DNA from: Porphyra umbilicalis
Lineage: Eukaryota; Rhodophyta; Bangiophyceae; Bangiales; Bangiaceae
NCBI GenBank assembly: GCA_002049455.2
Contig: KV918819.1
Location: 1 to 64,000, forward strand
Direction of reading: 5' to 3'
DNA length: 64,000 nt
This document shows positions 40,162 through 50,178 of the stretch, piece by piece (positions within the stretch are counted from its first letter, which is position 1; each line of letters begins with the position of its first letter). The position numbers and the translations under genes are program-made. The notes beneath the pieces are model-generated. The model was not told the origin of the DNA, did not search any database, and worked only from the letters and a program-made list of their open reading frames with translations.

Positions 40162-42769
40162 TCAACAAAAGAACCGCGGTTGGGGCGGCGCGAGCGTCGG
40201 GAAGGGCGGCCCGACAATGCCGCAGACGCTGCCCGACCCCCCCCCCCGAAACGACGGCACGCTCTGACACATGGGCGGCACCGAGGTGTTGGCAAAAAAC
40301 GCCACGTCCGTCGCCGACGCCGGGCACTCGTCGGGCACCACCTCCCCGGAATACGGCGGCGACGTCACGTCCCACAACCACAGCTTGTCGACGGTCGCAC
40401 CCGCCCAGCGGGGCGGCGCGTCAAACGTCACGGATCGCAGGAGCGAGTGCCCCTCCTCGAGGCCGAAAAAGTTGGTCACGGGCGCCGACCGCAGCACCGC
40501 GCCCGAAAAGTCCACGGCGCCACGTGCGGTGACGGCGGTCATGGACTCGAGGAGCGCGTCCATGCCCGTTGCGTCGAGGGCGGAACGAAAGACGAGCCGC
40601 TGCAGCCGAAAGACGGGGAGGGGCACCCCAAACACGATCAGCCCAGACCGCGACAGGCGGCCGGCGGCGCCCGCGAGCGACACCGACGCGTTGAAGATGT
40701 AGTCGGTGACGGTGAGGGCTTGCTGCGAGTCGGGCTCCTCGGCGGTGATGAGGAGGTTGGACAAGTCGAGCGGCGCGGTGAGCGTCGACGGCACCCCGGA
40801 CGCGGTGCCGCCGAGGAGGTTAAAGATGCGGCACGTTACGTTTTGGGCGGAGAAGGCGACCGCGGGCGCAATGGCAAACAGCTGCAGCGTGTCGTACGTG
40901 CCGCCGTCGAGGAAGAGGCCTCCGGCAAACATATTGATCTACGGGTGTGACGAGGAGCAAAGCACGAGCAGGAGACGCCAAGTCCATGACGACCACGAAA
41001 GCGATAGTGGGTCGCACAACAGTACCAGGGCCAACCGCTGGGTCAACCGAGAGCGATCGGGGTGTGAGTTGTCGGCCGTGCCACCACTCCTCTCGCGACT
41101 GTCGCGTTCGAGGCTTGTGCAGCTCGCCACACCAGCGAGGTCCCCACAGAACCCGATGCCCACAGCGCGGCTCCACCGCCACACCGTCTCTCTTTCCCCC
41201 CCCCCCTCCCCACCCCCCCCACCCCCAATCCCCACCCACCCATGCCACGTACCATATCACCGAAGCCCTGCAACACAATCTGGCCCGGCCACGTCCCCCC
41301 CACAATGCGGACGGCCCCCCCAAAGATCGTCCCAAACGTGGCCAAGTGTGGCGCACACGGGCGGCCGTCGTCGCACCCCCCCCCCCCGCGCCCGTCAAAT
41401 CCAGCCCCCCCCCCACCTTCCCAAACTTAAACGTCACGCCGGACAGCGTCGCGCCGCGCGCGTCGAGGCGCCCCGCCACGCTTACATTGTCAAAGCGCAC
41501 GTTGGTCAACGACGCGTTGACGAGCGACAGGCCGCCGCCAAAAACGGTGCCGCTAAAGAGGCAGTCGGCCAGCGTGGAGCCGTCGAGGACGACGCGCGCC
41601 GTGAAAGAGGGGGTCGTGCGGGCGACGGGCGCCGGCCCAAAGTCGGTCGTGCAATTGACCGAGGTGATGGGAGGGGGAGGCGGGGGGGGGGGGGCGGGGG
41701 GGAGCGGACGCCACCGTCGACGGCGTGGCCGTGGCCCCTGCCGCCGCCATACGCGTCGGGAGGGGGGGGGGAGCGACCGCGTCGCCAAAACCGCGGGTAG
41801 GGAGGGCGTGCGCGGGGCGGCGGCCGACGGGCTTGGGGGCGACGCGGTCACGGTCGGCGGCGCCGACGCCTCCGTCTTTGCCGGCGGTGCGGCGGTGCTG
41901 CTGCGCGCCGCCATTGCTGTTGGCGACGGAGCCGTCCTTGCCGTCGGGGACGCGGAGGCGGTCGAGATTTGCTTGACCGTTGGCGACGGCGCCGCGATGG
42001 TGGCCCGTGGCGCTTGCGCCGTGGCCGTCGGCGACGGGGCGGCGGTTGCACTCTGCTTGACGGTTGACGACGGAGATGGCATTCCCGTCGGCGACGAGGC
42101 GGCGGTCACACGCTGCTTGGCCGTTGACGACCGAGATGGCAGTGCCGTCGGCGACGGAGCGGCGGTCGCACGCGGCTTGGTCGTCGGCGAAGGCATCGCG
42201 GTGGCGGCTCGCGGCGGCGCCACCTTTGCCGCCGGTGAGGGGACGGTCGTCATGCGCGCCTTGGCCGTCGACGGCGGCTTGGAGATGGCGACCCGCGGCG
42301 GCGGCTCCTCCTGGGCGCCGCCGACCGGCCCCAGCGTCGCGTAGCGGGCGGCGCTCACCACGGCGGCCGCCGGGCGGGCGGCGGTGGCGGCATCCGCCCA
42401 GCCGCCGCCGCGGCCGCCGCCGTCGCCACCAGCGGCGACCGACACCGTCGCCGCCGCACAGGCGCCGGCAGCGGCGAGCGCGACCGCCGCCGCCGCCGGC
42501 GCGAGCACCGACGCCCACCGAGCGGCGCGCGGCGGCTGCCTCGGCCGCCGTGCGTCAGTCACGTCACGTCTGGAAGGCGTGGCGCGCCCGGCGAGCGGGG
42601 GTCTGCCGCCAGCAGCGGCCGGCGGCGGCGAGATGCCACCGCCGCCGCCGCCGCCGTCGCCGCCGCCGCCACGGCCAAACATCCAGACCGCCTCATTGGC
42701 GGGGGTCGGCAGCCACGGCGTGCCGCCGCCGCCGACGCCGCCGCCGCCGCCACCCAGTGCGTGGCGCAT
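40162..42769 (-). CDS. Candidate membrane-anchored cell-surface protein with Ser/Thr/Pro stalk (one intron, possible frameshift)
   Basis: Function unknown. From the ATG at 42769 the protein has a Gly-rich N-terminus, a hydrophobic segment at about residues 86-111 (WASVLAPAAAAVALAAAGAC), a ~190-residue stalk of SPT/PSPT-type repeats, a proline run, then a Cys-containing ectodomain starting ITSVNCTTDFG with pentapeptide-like strands (LADCLFSGTVFGGGLSLVNA). This layout suggests a signal-anchored wall or matrix protein, possibly O-glycosylated in the stalk. An intron at 40939-41252 joins FGDM to INMFAGG in phase. The frame of the segment just before the intron (LATFGTIFGGAVRIV) differs by one base from the main frame; the switch falls at a C12 tract (41376-41387). 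G13 (41682-41694) and G10 (41762-41771) tracts give a similar ambiguity in the proline region. These could be assembly errors or real lesions. An internal ATG at 42682 is an alternative start. Confidence 0.6.
40939..41252 (-). other. Predicted intron (314 bp, GT-AG)
   Basis: On the minus strand the donor is GTACGT directly after GATATG, and the acceptor is a pyrimidine-rich tract ending CCCGTAG before ATCAATATG. Splicing joins FGDM to INMFAGG without shifting frame. The + strand over this segment shows no coding pattern. Confidence 0.65.
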
Positions 42770-44002
42770 CGGGCCGGGCGTGGCGGGCACGCGCAACGAG
42801 GCCGCGTCGGACAGACAGCTGGCCACAGAGGCGGGCGCGGGCGCCCGAGGAGGACGGTGCGAGCGTGGCGGATGTGCAGAGCGGGGGGAAAGGGGAAAGC
42901 AGAGCACCCAGTCCCGGTGTCGCAGCCACCCGCCCACCAGCCGGGCCGCAACGGCGCGGTCCGCGGCGCTGCCCGATGTACGCGTCAACGGTCGGTGAGG
43001 TCGTGGCGCGACGGAGGCACAGAGGGAGGGGGGAGGGCGCCGGGGGGGTGCCCCCGTCGTGTGCGGGCACGGGCGGGGGCGGGCGGCTCCTCCGCCCCCC
43101 CTCCAGCCGCCACTTTCTGCCGCCCGATCGGGAGGGTTGGCCGACACCCCTCCCCCCACGACCCCCGCCCGAGCCGTGTCCCGCCGCGGCCGCCGCGGGG
43201 ACACGCGAGCGCCACCGTCGCCGCACCGCGAGCGCGTGCGCGGTCGTCTCGCCCGCGGGCAGCGGCGGCAGCGGCGAACGACCGCCGCGGCCGTTGCGGT
43301 GGCAGAGCGGCGGGGTGGCGAGGCGGTGGTGGGGGGGCGGTTGGCAGACTGTCGTCAATGCGTGGCGCCCGGTGGCGCGTGCACGGCCGCCCGCCGCGCG
43401 CCGTGCCGCGAGCCGCTGCGGGGCGCCCCTTACAGACACGTGGTCGACGCCGCACGCGTCGTGAGCGGCGGCGGTCCGGCGCGGTGGGTCTTTGGGCGGC
43501 CGCCAGCGGGGCGGCGCGGGTGCGAACTTCGCTTTGAAAGCACACACGGTGGGGGAGAAAAGGCACGCCCGCGGCGGAGCGCCGCGGCGGTTGCGGCAGG
43601 CCGTGGCCGCCATGGCGGCGGCGAGGGGCGCAATGTGGTGCAGAATCTGCCGCGGACAAGATCGACGGCGGAATACGTTTCGGATAAGGGGCACGCCGAG
43701 GATCTCGGTGGCAGCGACTGACGGCGCGTTTTGCACACCTCCGCGACGCGTCGGCGGCGACGCGAAGCGGGCGGGGGTGCCCTCGCGTGGCCACGAGGCG
43801 CAGAACGAGACCCCACCGTCCTCTACGGGGCCGAGCGCCACGCCGCCGCCGGTCCCGTTGGGGTGCGGTCAACGGCCATTGCCGCACACACGGCCCGTGT
43901 GCAGGACCGCCGCTCGGCTGACGTTCGCGGAAGCGGAAGGGGTCCGCCGAGTGTCATCGGGAGTTGGTAAAGTCATTGCTCACTTGGAGTGAGGGACGAA
44001 AA

Positions 44003-44036
44003 CTGAAAACGCGTTCACGGAAATACCCTAGACTTG
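44003..44036 (+). repeat. Dispersed ~34-bp motif, fourth copy
   Basis: CTGAAAACGCGTTCACGG then AAATACCCTAGACTTG. The similarity with 704 continues to about 44060. Confidence 0.75.
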
Positions 44037-44253
44037 TTCACAGCGTACGAAGCAGCCGCCAACGACCAGCGCAGTGCACGTCGTTGCTGGATCCACCAGG
44101 AGCCTCGTTTTCCCCCAAATCGCTCGAACAAAAACTTGCACGACCCCTCGTAAGCACCTGTACGAGGCGAATTTTTGCAAAAATATGTTGAAACATCTTA
44201 ACGTTTGCATGACTGCATTTTTCAATGACTTCTTGGATGCACCAGAAGCCTCT

Positions 44254-44384
44254 ATTGTGCTTCTCACAAAAACTGGACCTCCGTGCATCAGCTTCCGTTG
44301 CAAAATCACTGTTTCATTGGCTTAAGGGGCGGTTCATGATGCTGAAGCGGATGTTGCGGATCCAGTTTTTGTGAGAAGCACAAT
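44254..44384. mobile_element. Hairpin element with perfect 24-bp arms, candidate MITE
   Basis: Arms 44254-44277 and 44361-44384 are exact inverted copies (starting ATTGTGCTTCTCACAAAA). Weaker inverted similarity continues inward around GCATCAGCTTCCG. Total 131 bp; no target duplication was identified. Confidence 0.7.
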
Positions 44385-46723
44385 ATGAGAGCCGCTTCCT
44401 ATGGTCTTGAGCAATATGGTGAAAATGCGCATGCGGAAACGTCAAGATGTGCTCAACAAGTGCGTGCGAGCGCTCCCATCCTTCCAACAAGGTGCTTTCG
44501 ACTTTCCTGCACGCTTCATTAAGACACAGTGTTCGAGGGGTGCGTATCAAGTCGTGCGCGGGGTCTGGAGGTGCTTGGAAAGTACCTTTTTTCCACAGTT
44601 ATCTGCCGGTCTGCCCGACTTTGTCACACCTACTGGCAGCCGCAGGAGCAACATCTGCCCTGCCACAAACGGCGATCGGCAATGGCTGGTGAAATAAGAT
44701 CTCCCATTCCACTAAGTTCTTCGACGAGTGCCAGAGAACGGTGCATCCCGAGCGGAAAAGGCATCTTCTGACCTGAGAGCAAAGCCAGCAATGTCGGGAC
44801 TATAATGTTAAAATGTCAATTGGGCATGCGACGTGGCACCCTCTGAGAGGTCGCCTATCGGGGAGGCCCGAAATGGACGATATGTGCAATAGAGTTATTC
44901 CAGAGCAGGCTCGGTTCCGTCGATAGTCCGGTGTATCGGTGGGACGTCGGTGGCCCATTCCGATGGACTAAAGCTTCAGCGGAATCAGAATGGCACGAGC
45001 TAGGCCAGATCGCCGTGATCCGGGGCAGATTGCGGCCGACAGGCACATTGAAAGCAGCGATCGTTTGACACGACGCAGACACGAAGCACATGCATGGAGC
45101 AAAGTGGGCGATCGTCCTGATAAACGTCGATCATGTGCCACATGGCGGCGCCACTGACTGCCACCGTGCCGCCACTCGATATCCATTGAGCCAATGATGC
45201 TTGAGATCAAAAGAGACTTGACAGCAGGACAGAGAAGCGCTCTACGTTTCCCTTGTGTCGTCTGCTCCACGACAATATCTGAGCGAGAGAGGCTCGCAGA
45301 AGGCGTGAGAGATTGTCAGAAGGCGCCAGGGCCTGTGACGCGTGTGGCCCTGTGTTGGTGTGGCCACGGGCCCTCCAGCAGACAGCGGCACGGCGGGGCA
45401 TGGCACCCACTCACTCGCTTTGTGAGTCAGAGCGTGACGACGACACGCGGGCGCCGTTAAGCCACGAGTCACGTGGGACTTGAAGGCGAGACAACAGGGA
45501 ATGCAAAAAGGAAGGGTGCGCGGTCGCACGTCGCAGTACCCAGCTCACAGCGAGGACATCAGCCACCCATGATTTGACAGAACTGATGAGTGACTATAAA
45601 AAAAAAACGACTGCACTGGAGCCATCGAGGAAAGTTTGGCAGCCCGTGACACCGAGCGTTGGGTGCGAGGAGAGCAGGCAATAAAATTATAGTCTTGCAC
45701 GAGGCATCAGAGGCCGCATTTCTACGCTGATTTTGGCCTCTACAGGAGCTTCCATTACACCAATCACATGCGATCCTGCTGCTGACTGTGCCTCGGCTGT
45801 TGCCACGCATCCTTGGCCCCGGAGTGCGTGCCGCTCCGTCACGGCATGCGCAAATGAGACGGCGCGGCATGCACTCTCACCGTGGAACAGTGACACAGCG
45901 CGCCTGGCGAGCCTTTCCCGAGGGGGCCTTCGAAGCGGGGGGGTGACTTAGCCTCATGTCAGGCCAAACAGGCGCACGATCCGGCACGACCCCGTATGCC
46001 GGCTGAGCCGTGCCCCGCATCGTCGCCCTTTCGTGCCTCGGCCATGCGTCGGCCCCTGCCGAGGACCGTAAGCTGCCTGCGTGCCACGTGGGAGGTAGGG
46101 GGGACCATCACGATTCTGTGCCGCGAGAGCCGGCAACGCTCCAGTGTTGGGCGATCGATGCTGTGGGGGACGTGCGGCGCCGTATACGCTTTCGCACCCT
46201 CGTTCGGGCCCGCGGGGCGACAACCGCACGCGGGGGACACCCACAAGAGCAGGCCAATCCCCATCCATGAGGGCGGCACAACCGTGGACGCGCATCTGCG
46301 ATCGGTCTAGGACCGAGGCACCCTTCCCGCTCCTTCGACGATTTTCCAGCCTACTCTGTGCTCGCCCGAGACCTTTGCGCGCACTTTTTTCGAGCTTGGA
46401 CTTGGCGCGCGCGCTTTTCTTCCCGCCGTCTTCGTCGGTGTTTGAGTTGGCATCCTGGAGTGACCGCTCGTGTCGACTGGTGAGTGACCGCGCTTTTTCT
46501 GTGCGCGTTTTTCTGCCCACCACGCCACTATCCCCTCTTGCCCCCCCTGGCCGTGGCGGCGGCCGCGTCGTTGTCGGCCGCCGTCGCAAGATTCCTGGTG
46601 CAGGCCGTCGTACCGACAGCAGCTCGCGGGTGTCGTTTGTGGGGCGAGTGCCCGCGCTTTTTCCCTCGCTGGCCTCACGCGGCGGTCCACCCAGCCGCGA
46701 CCGCTTGACCAGCCGCCGGAGGC

Positions 46724-46867
46724 GGGTGTTCTGGCGGCTGCCGGCCGCGATTGCCGGCGGCCGACGGCGGCGGGTGTTCTGGCGGCTGACGCCCACGATT
46801 GCTGGCGGCCGCCGGCGGCGGGTGTTCTGGCGGCTGACGGCCGCGTTTGCCGGCGGCCACCGGCGGC
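46724..46867 (+). repeat. 48-bp minisatellite, three units
   Basis: GGGTGTTCTGGCGGCTG starts at 46724, 46772 and 46820, exactly 48 bp apart. In the frame shared with the downstream candidate gene it would read as RRRRVFWRL repeats of 16 residues. Confidence 0.9.
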
Positions 46868-46898
46868 TGCGACGGATCATCCGGGGCTGCCCACCGCC

Positions 46899-46905
46899 TA
46901 TAAAA
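46899..46905 (+). promoter_or_regulatory. TATA box candidate
   Basis: TATAAAA followed by GGGG, 31 bases before the ATG at 46936, in an otherwise GC-rich region where TATAAAA is unexpected. It would place transcription start only a few bases before that ATG. Confidence 0.45.
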
Positions 46906-46935
46906 GGGGCCGCGGCGGCAGCGCACGGGACCGCA

Positions 46936-47754
46936 ATGTCCGGCATGCGGTGGAAGGGCAAGACCGAGCGTCGACGGGGGCAGCGGAAGCGGAATCGGGA
47001 ACGCGTCTCCCAGTGGGTGGCGGCGGTCGCCCCCCATCTTAAGCACTGTCAGTGCCAGTGCTGCTTCCCACCACCGCCGCCAAGTCCGTGGCAACCGCCC
47101 CGTGGCCGACGGCCGGTGCCGGACGGCCGGCAGCCAAGCCCGTCGAGGTGGGCGGGCGGGCCACCGCCCGGCCGCCGGCAGCCAAGCCCGCCGAGGTGGA
47201 CCGGCGGGCGGCCGCCGGACCGCCGCTCGTCAAGCCCACAAAGGTGGGGAGGCGGGTCGCCGTCCGACCGCCGACAGCCGAGCCCCCCCAGGTGGACGGG
47301 CGGACGGCCACCGGACCGCCGCTCGTCAAGCCCACCAAGGTGGGGAGGCGGGCCGCCGCCCAACGGCCGACAGCTGAGCCTGCCAAGGTGGACGGGCGGG
47401 CGGCCGCCGGACCGCCGCTCGTCAAGCCCACCAAGGTGGGCAGGCGGGCCGCCACTCGACCGCAGGGAGCGGAGCCCTCCGAGGTGGGCGGGCGGCCCGC
47501 CGAGCTACCGCCGACCACCCAGCCCACCAAGGTGGACGGGCGGCCCGCCGCCGGACTGCCGACCGACCAGCCCGTCAAGGTGGTCCGGCGGGCCGCCGCC
47601 AGACCGCCGAGCGCCAAGCCCACCGAGGTGGACGGGCGGGCCTTTACCGCACTGCCGACCGCCGAACCCGCAGTGGTGGGGGGGCGGGCCGCCGCCCGGC
47701 CGCCGCACGCCGAGCCCCCGAAGGTGGGGGAGCGCGTCGCGGCCGGACAACTGA
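46936..47754 (+). CDS. Candidate repeat protein (16-residue SPPRW repeats), 272 aa
   Basis: Not recognised. From the ATG at 46936 the N-terminus is basic (KGKTERRRGQRKRNRERV), followed by a short Cys/His cluster (HLKHCQCQCC) and then ~13 repeats of 16 residues of the form SPPRWTGGPPPDRR, coded by the 48-bp minisatellite. Arg/Ser-Pro repeats like these occur in RNA-binding and nuclear-speckle-type proteins, but that is only an analogy. A TATAAAA lies just upstream. The frame is also open from an ATG at 46267. Caution: because the repeat unit is a multiple of three and GC-rich, the second + frame and a minus frame are open across it too, so the frame itself is weak evidence. It may be spliced to downstream sequence. 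Confidence 0.35.
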   Translation: MSGMRWKGKTERRRGQRKRNRERVSQWVAAVAPHLKHCQCQCCFPPPPPSPWQPPRGRRPVPDGRQPSPSRWAGGPPPGRRQPSPPRWTGGRPPDRRSSSPQRWGGGSPSDRRQPSPPRWTGGRPPDRRSSSPPRWGGGPPPNGRQLSLPRWTGGRPPDRRSSSPPRWAGGPPLDRRERSPPRWAGGPPSYRRPPSPPRWTGGPPPDCRPTSPSRWSGGPPPDRRAPSPPRWTGGPLPHCRPPNPQWWGGGPPPGRRTPSPRRWGSASRPDN

Positions 47755-47759
47755 GCAAC
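47136..47759 (+). repeat. 48-bp minisatellite, thirteen units
   Basis: Units start AAGCCC or GAGCCC at 47136 and recur at exact 48-bp steps to 47712. The register never slips by a non-multiple of three, which is what selection for an open frame would leave, or simply what unit-wise duplication gives. Confidence 0.93.
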
Positions 47760-48297
47760 AAGGCCGACAGCGTTGTCGGGCAGCCTGCTGGCGGACGGTC
47801 GACGGCCGCCGCGCCGGCTGAGACTACCGCGCGTTACGAGGGCGACAAAGGTGCTATCTGTGCAGGTGGATCGGTGGCCGGTTGGACACAAGATTCAAGC
47901 CCGGCTGCCGCCTCCTTTTCACTGTTCGGTGCCTGGCCACCGCAGAAGCAGTGGGCCCAACTGGCTGTGCGGAAAAGGAGGATTGAGCGCACTTGCTTAC
48001 CGGAGCTCATCGAGGCCAAGCGTCACGCCGCAGCAGCAGAAGCAACTGCGGCGGCGGTTGCCGCAGCCGCTAAGGCAGCCGCTGTAGCCGCCACTTCCGC
48101 GGCCGAGTCGGCGACTGCCCAGGCGGCGTACCGGGAGGCGGCGGCGGTCGCCGCGCTGGCGAAGCGCGTGGCGAAGAGGGCCCAGGCGACCGCGGCCCGG
48201 GCGGCGGTGGCCTCAAACGCCGCCGCGGCGGCCGTGTCTCACCTGGCAGGGAAGTACGTGCTGCCGCCAGTGGCGTCGGCCGACGACACTAGCACCT
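47760..48297 (+). other. Ala-rich open frame, possible exon
   Basis: One + frame is open through 47052-48539 without any ATG. Past the minisatellite it reads as a basic segment (LAVRKRRIERTCLPEL) and a long Ala-rich predicted helix (IEAKRHAAAAEATAAAV), then a basic motif (ASKRLRGG) that could be a nuclear signal. It might be an exon of the upstream candidate gene or of the Myb-like gene at 48298, with which it overlaps in another frame. I cannot decide. Confidence 0.3.
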
Positions 48298-50178
48298 ATG
48301 GCGGCTCCGCCGATCGGCCGGCATCTAAGCGCCTCAGAGGGGGCTGCAGCGGCGGCCGACCTCCTCTTCATCCGTCTTCTCGGCGCCGTGGTGGCGGCGC
48401 CGCCAAGAAGGTCTTCGACGCCTTTGTCGGCCAAAATGGGGCGGGGTACTACGTGGCTGGTGGTGGAGAATATGGCGCTCATCAAGGCGTGGCTCATCAA
48501 GGCAAACAACCCGATCCGGGGGACGGACCAGTCGGGTAAGGAGTTTTCGACGCGGGTGCTCAAGAGCTGGCAGCATGTGCTGCGCAACGAGACGGACGCG
48601 TCGGTGAAACCGGCGCGGGACCAGCGCGGCTTTGAAGCGCTCCGCAAGCAGTGGGCCAAGATGGTTGCCGGGGTGATGGAGTTCTCAAGTTGCATCGTCC
48701 AAGCGCGGCTGGCTAAGCCGACGGGCATTTCCACTCACGCTGACCTTGTGAACTGCGCCGAGGGGCTGTATTGCGGGACGAACGTGTACGGCCGCATCCG
48801 CGGTGACCACGCTGACGACGTGGCCAAGGGCAAGACGACGAAGCGCCGCAAAAATCAAGTGCCGTGCCCGTGGGCACAGTACTGGGAGCAGCTGAAGGAC
48901 CAGGACCGATTCAAGTCGGCGGCTGCTGATTTTGCAGCGCTGCAAAAGAAGGCGGCAAGTGCGCACGTTCGTGCCGCGGCGAGGGCGGCGGCGGCTGCCG
49001 CGTCGGGCGACGGCGGGCCTGCCGCTGAGCAGGCGGCTGCCGGGGTGGATCCCACTCCGGCGGCCGCCGCTGACGCGGCGGTCGCGAACGCGGCGGCCGC
49101 AAGCAGTGCAGTGGGCGCCACGGCGGCGACCGACACGGATGGTAGCGATGACGAGAAGCAGGGCTCGTGGGCGGGCCGCCCAATCGGTTGCAAGGCTGCC
49201 AAGCGCGCCCGCGCCGACAGCATTGCTGACTACCGCACCATCGGTCGCGTCGCGAGCGCCGTCGAGAAGCTGGGCGACGCCACAACGCAGCGGACGGCGA
49301 TGATGGCTTTTAGCCTCCCCTTCATGCGCACGACGCCCGAGGGTGCAGCGTTTTGGGCTCATCAGGCCAAGAAGATGCTCGCGACGGAAGGCATCAAGGT
49401 CAGGTCGGCCAAGCCGGCGAGCGATGCGTCTGCTGCCAATACGAATAGCAAGAACAAGGTCGTCGCGCCGCCCCCCTTGGGGGATGTTGACGACGTATCT
49501 GCCATTGACGACAGTTCAGCGGCGGGGGACGCGGCGGCGGAGGAGGACGTGACGGTCGTGGGGGATACGAGGTCGATTGTGCCGCCACCGGTGGCGACGC
49601 CGGAGGTGGTGGAGGAGACGGCGGACGCGGAGACGGCGCCGACGTCGATGGCACCGACGACCGTAGCACCGACGACAGCCGCAGCGACGGCCGCCGATTC
49701 GTCTGTGTCGAGGCCAGCGGCGGCATCATTACCGCCCACGTCAAAAGCTGCACCGGCGCCTACAATGCCTTCTTCGTCTCCAGCTCGGTCGGCTGCCAAC
49801 AAGCGGCGCGGCCATCGGGCGCAGGCAACGAAGCGCCAGCAGGAAACCGCCTCCATGGCCGCGTCGGTACAGACGACTGTCTACCTGACGGCACCAACGC
49901 CGGCCCTGCCCGCGGCGCCTGCGCCTCGATCTTCATTGGCGGCGGCCGCAGCGGCTGCCGCGGAGGCTGTGGCGGCGGCCGCGGCGGCTGCGGCAACACC
50001 GACGGACGCGCGCCGTACGCCGCAGTCGGCGAGCCGGAAGCGGCCGCCGCCCCAGTCCGTTTTCGCCTCTGACTCCGTCTTTGACGGCGGGGGCTTTGAT
50101 GGGTTTGACAGTGATATCATTGCGGCGTTTGAGCGTAACGGTAGGCGCTCGTCGAGCGAGTCGGACGAGGCCGAGTAG
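48298..50178 (+). CDS. Myb/SANT-like DNA-binding protein (PIF/Harbinger ORF1 type), 626 aa
   Basis: Proteins of this family bind DNA and, in PIF/Harbinger transposons, help the transposase reach the nucleus and the element ends; some have become host genes. Residues ~50-205 match the plant Harbinger-associated Myb-like domain: WLVVENMALIKAWLIKANNP, a central RGFEALRKQWAKMVAGV helix, and PCPWAQYWEQLKDQDRF, with conserved tryptophans. After this come Ala-rich helix (~205-270), a basic KAAKRARADS signal (~300), a helical segment (FMRTTPEGAAFWAHQAKKML), Thr/Pro/Ala-rich linker, a second basic motif (NKRRGHRAQATKRQQ) and an acidic tail. The reading frame is intact with no stop. The ATG at 48298 gives the longest protein; the one at 48436 lies just before the domain. 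A broken Harbinger transposase gene lies 5 kb away on the opposite strand, but no shared ends were found. Confidence 0.72.
   Translation: MAAPPIGRHLSASEGAAAAADLLFIRLLGAVVAAPPRRSSTPLSAKMGRGTTWLVVENMALIKAWLIKANNPIRGTDQSGKEFSTRVLKSWQHVLRNETDASVKPARDQRGFEALRKQWAKMVAGVMEFSSCIVQARLAKPTGISTHADLVNCAEGLYCGTNVYGRIRGDHADDVAKGKTTKRRKNQVPCPWAQYWEQLKDQDRFKSAAADFAALQKKAASAHVRAAARAAAAAASGDGGPAAEQAAAGVDPTPAAAADAAVANAAAASSAVGATAATDTDGSDDEKQGSWAGRPIGCKAAKRARADSIADYRTIGRVASAVEKLGDATTQRTAMMAFSLPFMRTTPEGAAFWAHQAKKMLATEGIKVRSAKPASDASAANTNSKNKVVAPPPLGDVDDVSAIDDSSAAGDAAAEEDVTVVGDTRSIVPPPVATPEVVEETADAETAPTSMAPTTVAPTTAAATAADSSVSRPAAASLPPTSKAAPAPTMPSSSPARSAANKRRGHRAQATKRQQETASMAASVQTTVYLTAPTPALPAAPAPRSSLAAAAAAAAEAVAAAAAAAATPTDARRTPQSASRKRPPPQSVFASDSVFDGGGFDGFDSDIIAAFERNGRRSSSESDEAE

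Larger units (their letters stand above)
42770..46898. other. No recognisable gene; GC-rich upstream region then AT-richer DNA
   Basis: 42770-43940 is GC-rich, lies upstream of the minus-strand surface-protein gene, and is open in many frames on both strands; it may include that gene's promoter and leader. 43960-45950 is less GC-rich and holds a dispersed motif and a hairpin element. 45954-46900 is open on both strands without a recognisable product. Confidence 0.45.

Noticed and set aside
40706-43464. Long plus-strand frames over the surface-protein gene
   Set aside because: They are antisense to the membrane-segment/stalk/ectodomain gene and have Arg-rich shadow composition.
45954-46961. 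335-codon minus frame opposite the 46-47 kb minisatellite region
   Set aside because: No domain was recognised and the plus strand is also open. The TATAAAA and ATG at 46936 slightly favour the plus strand.
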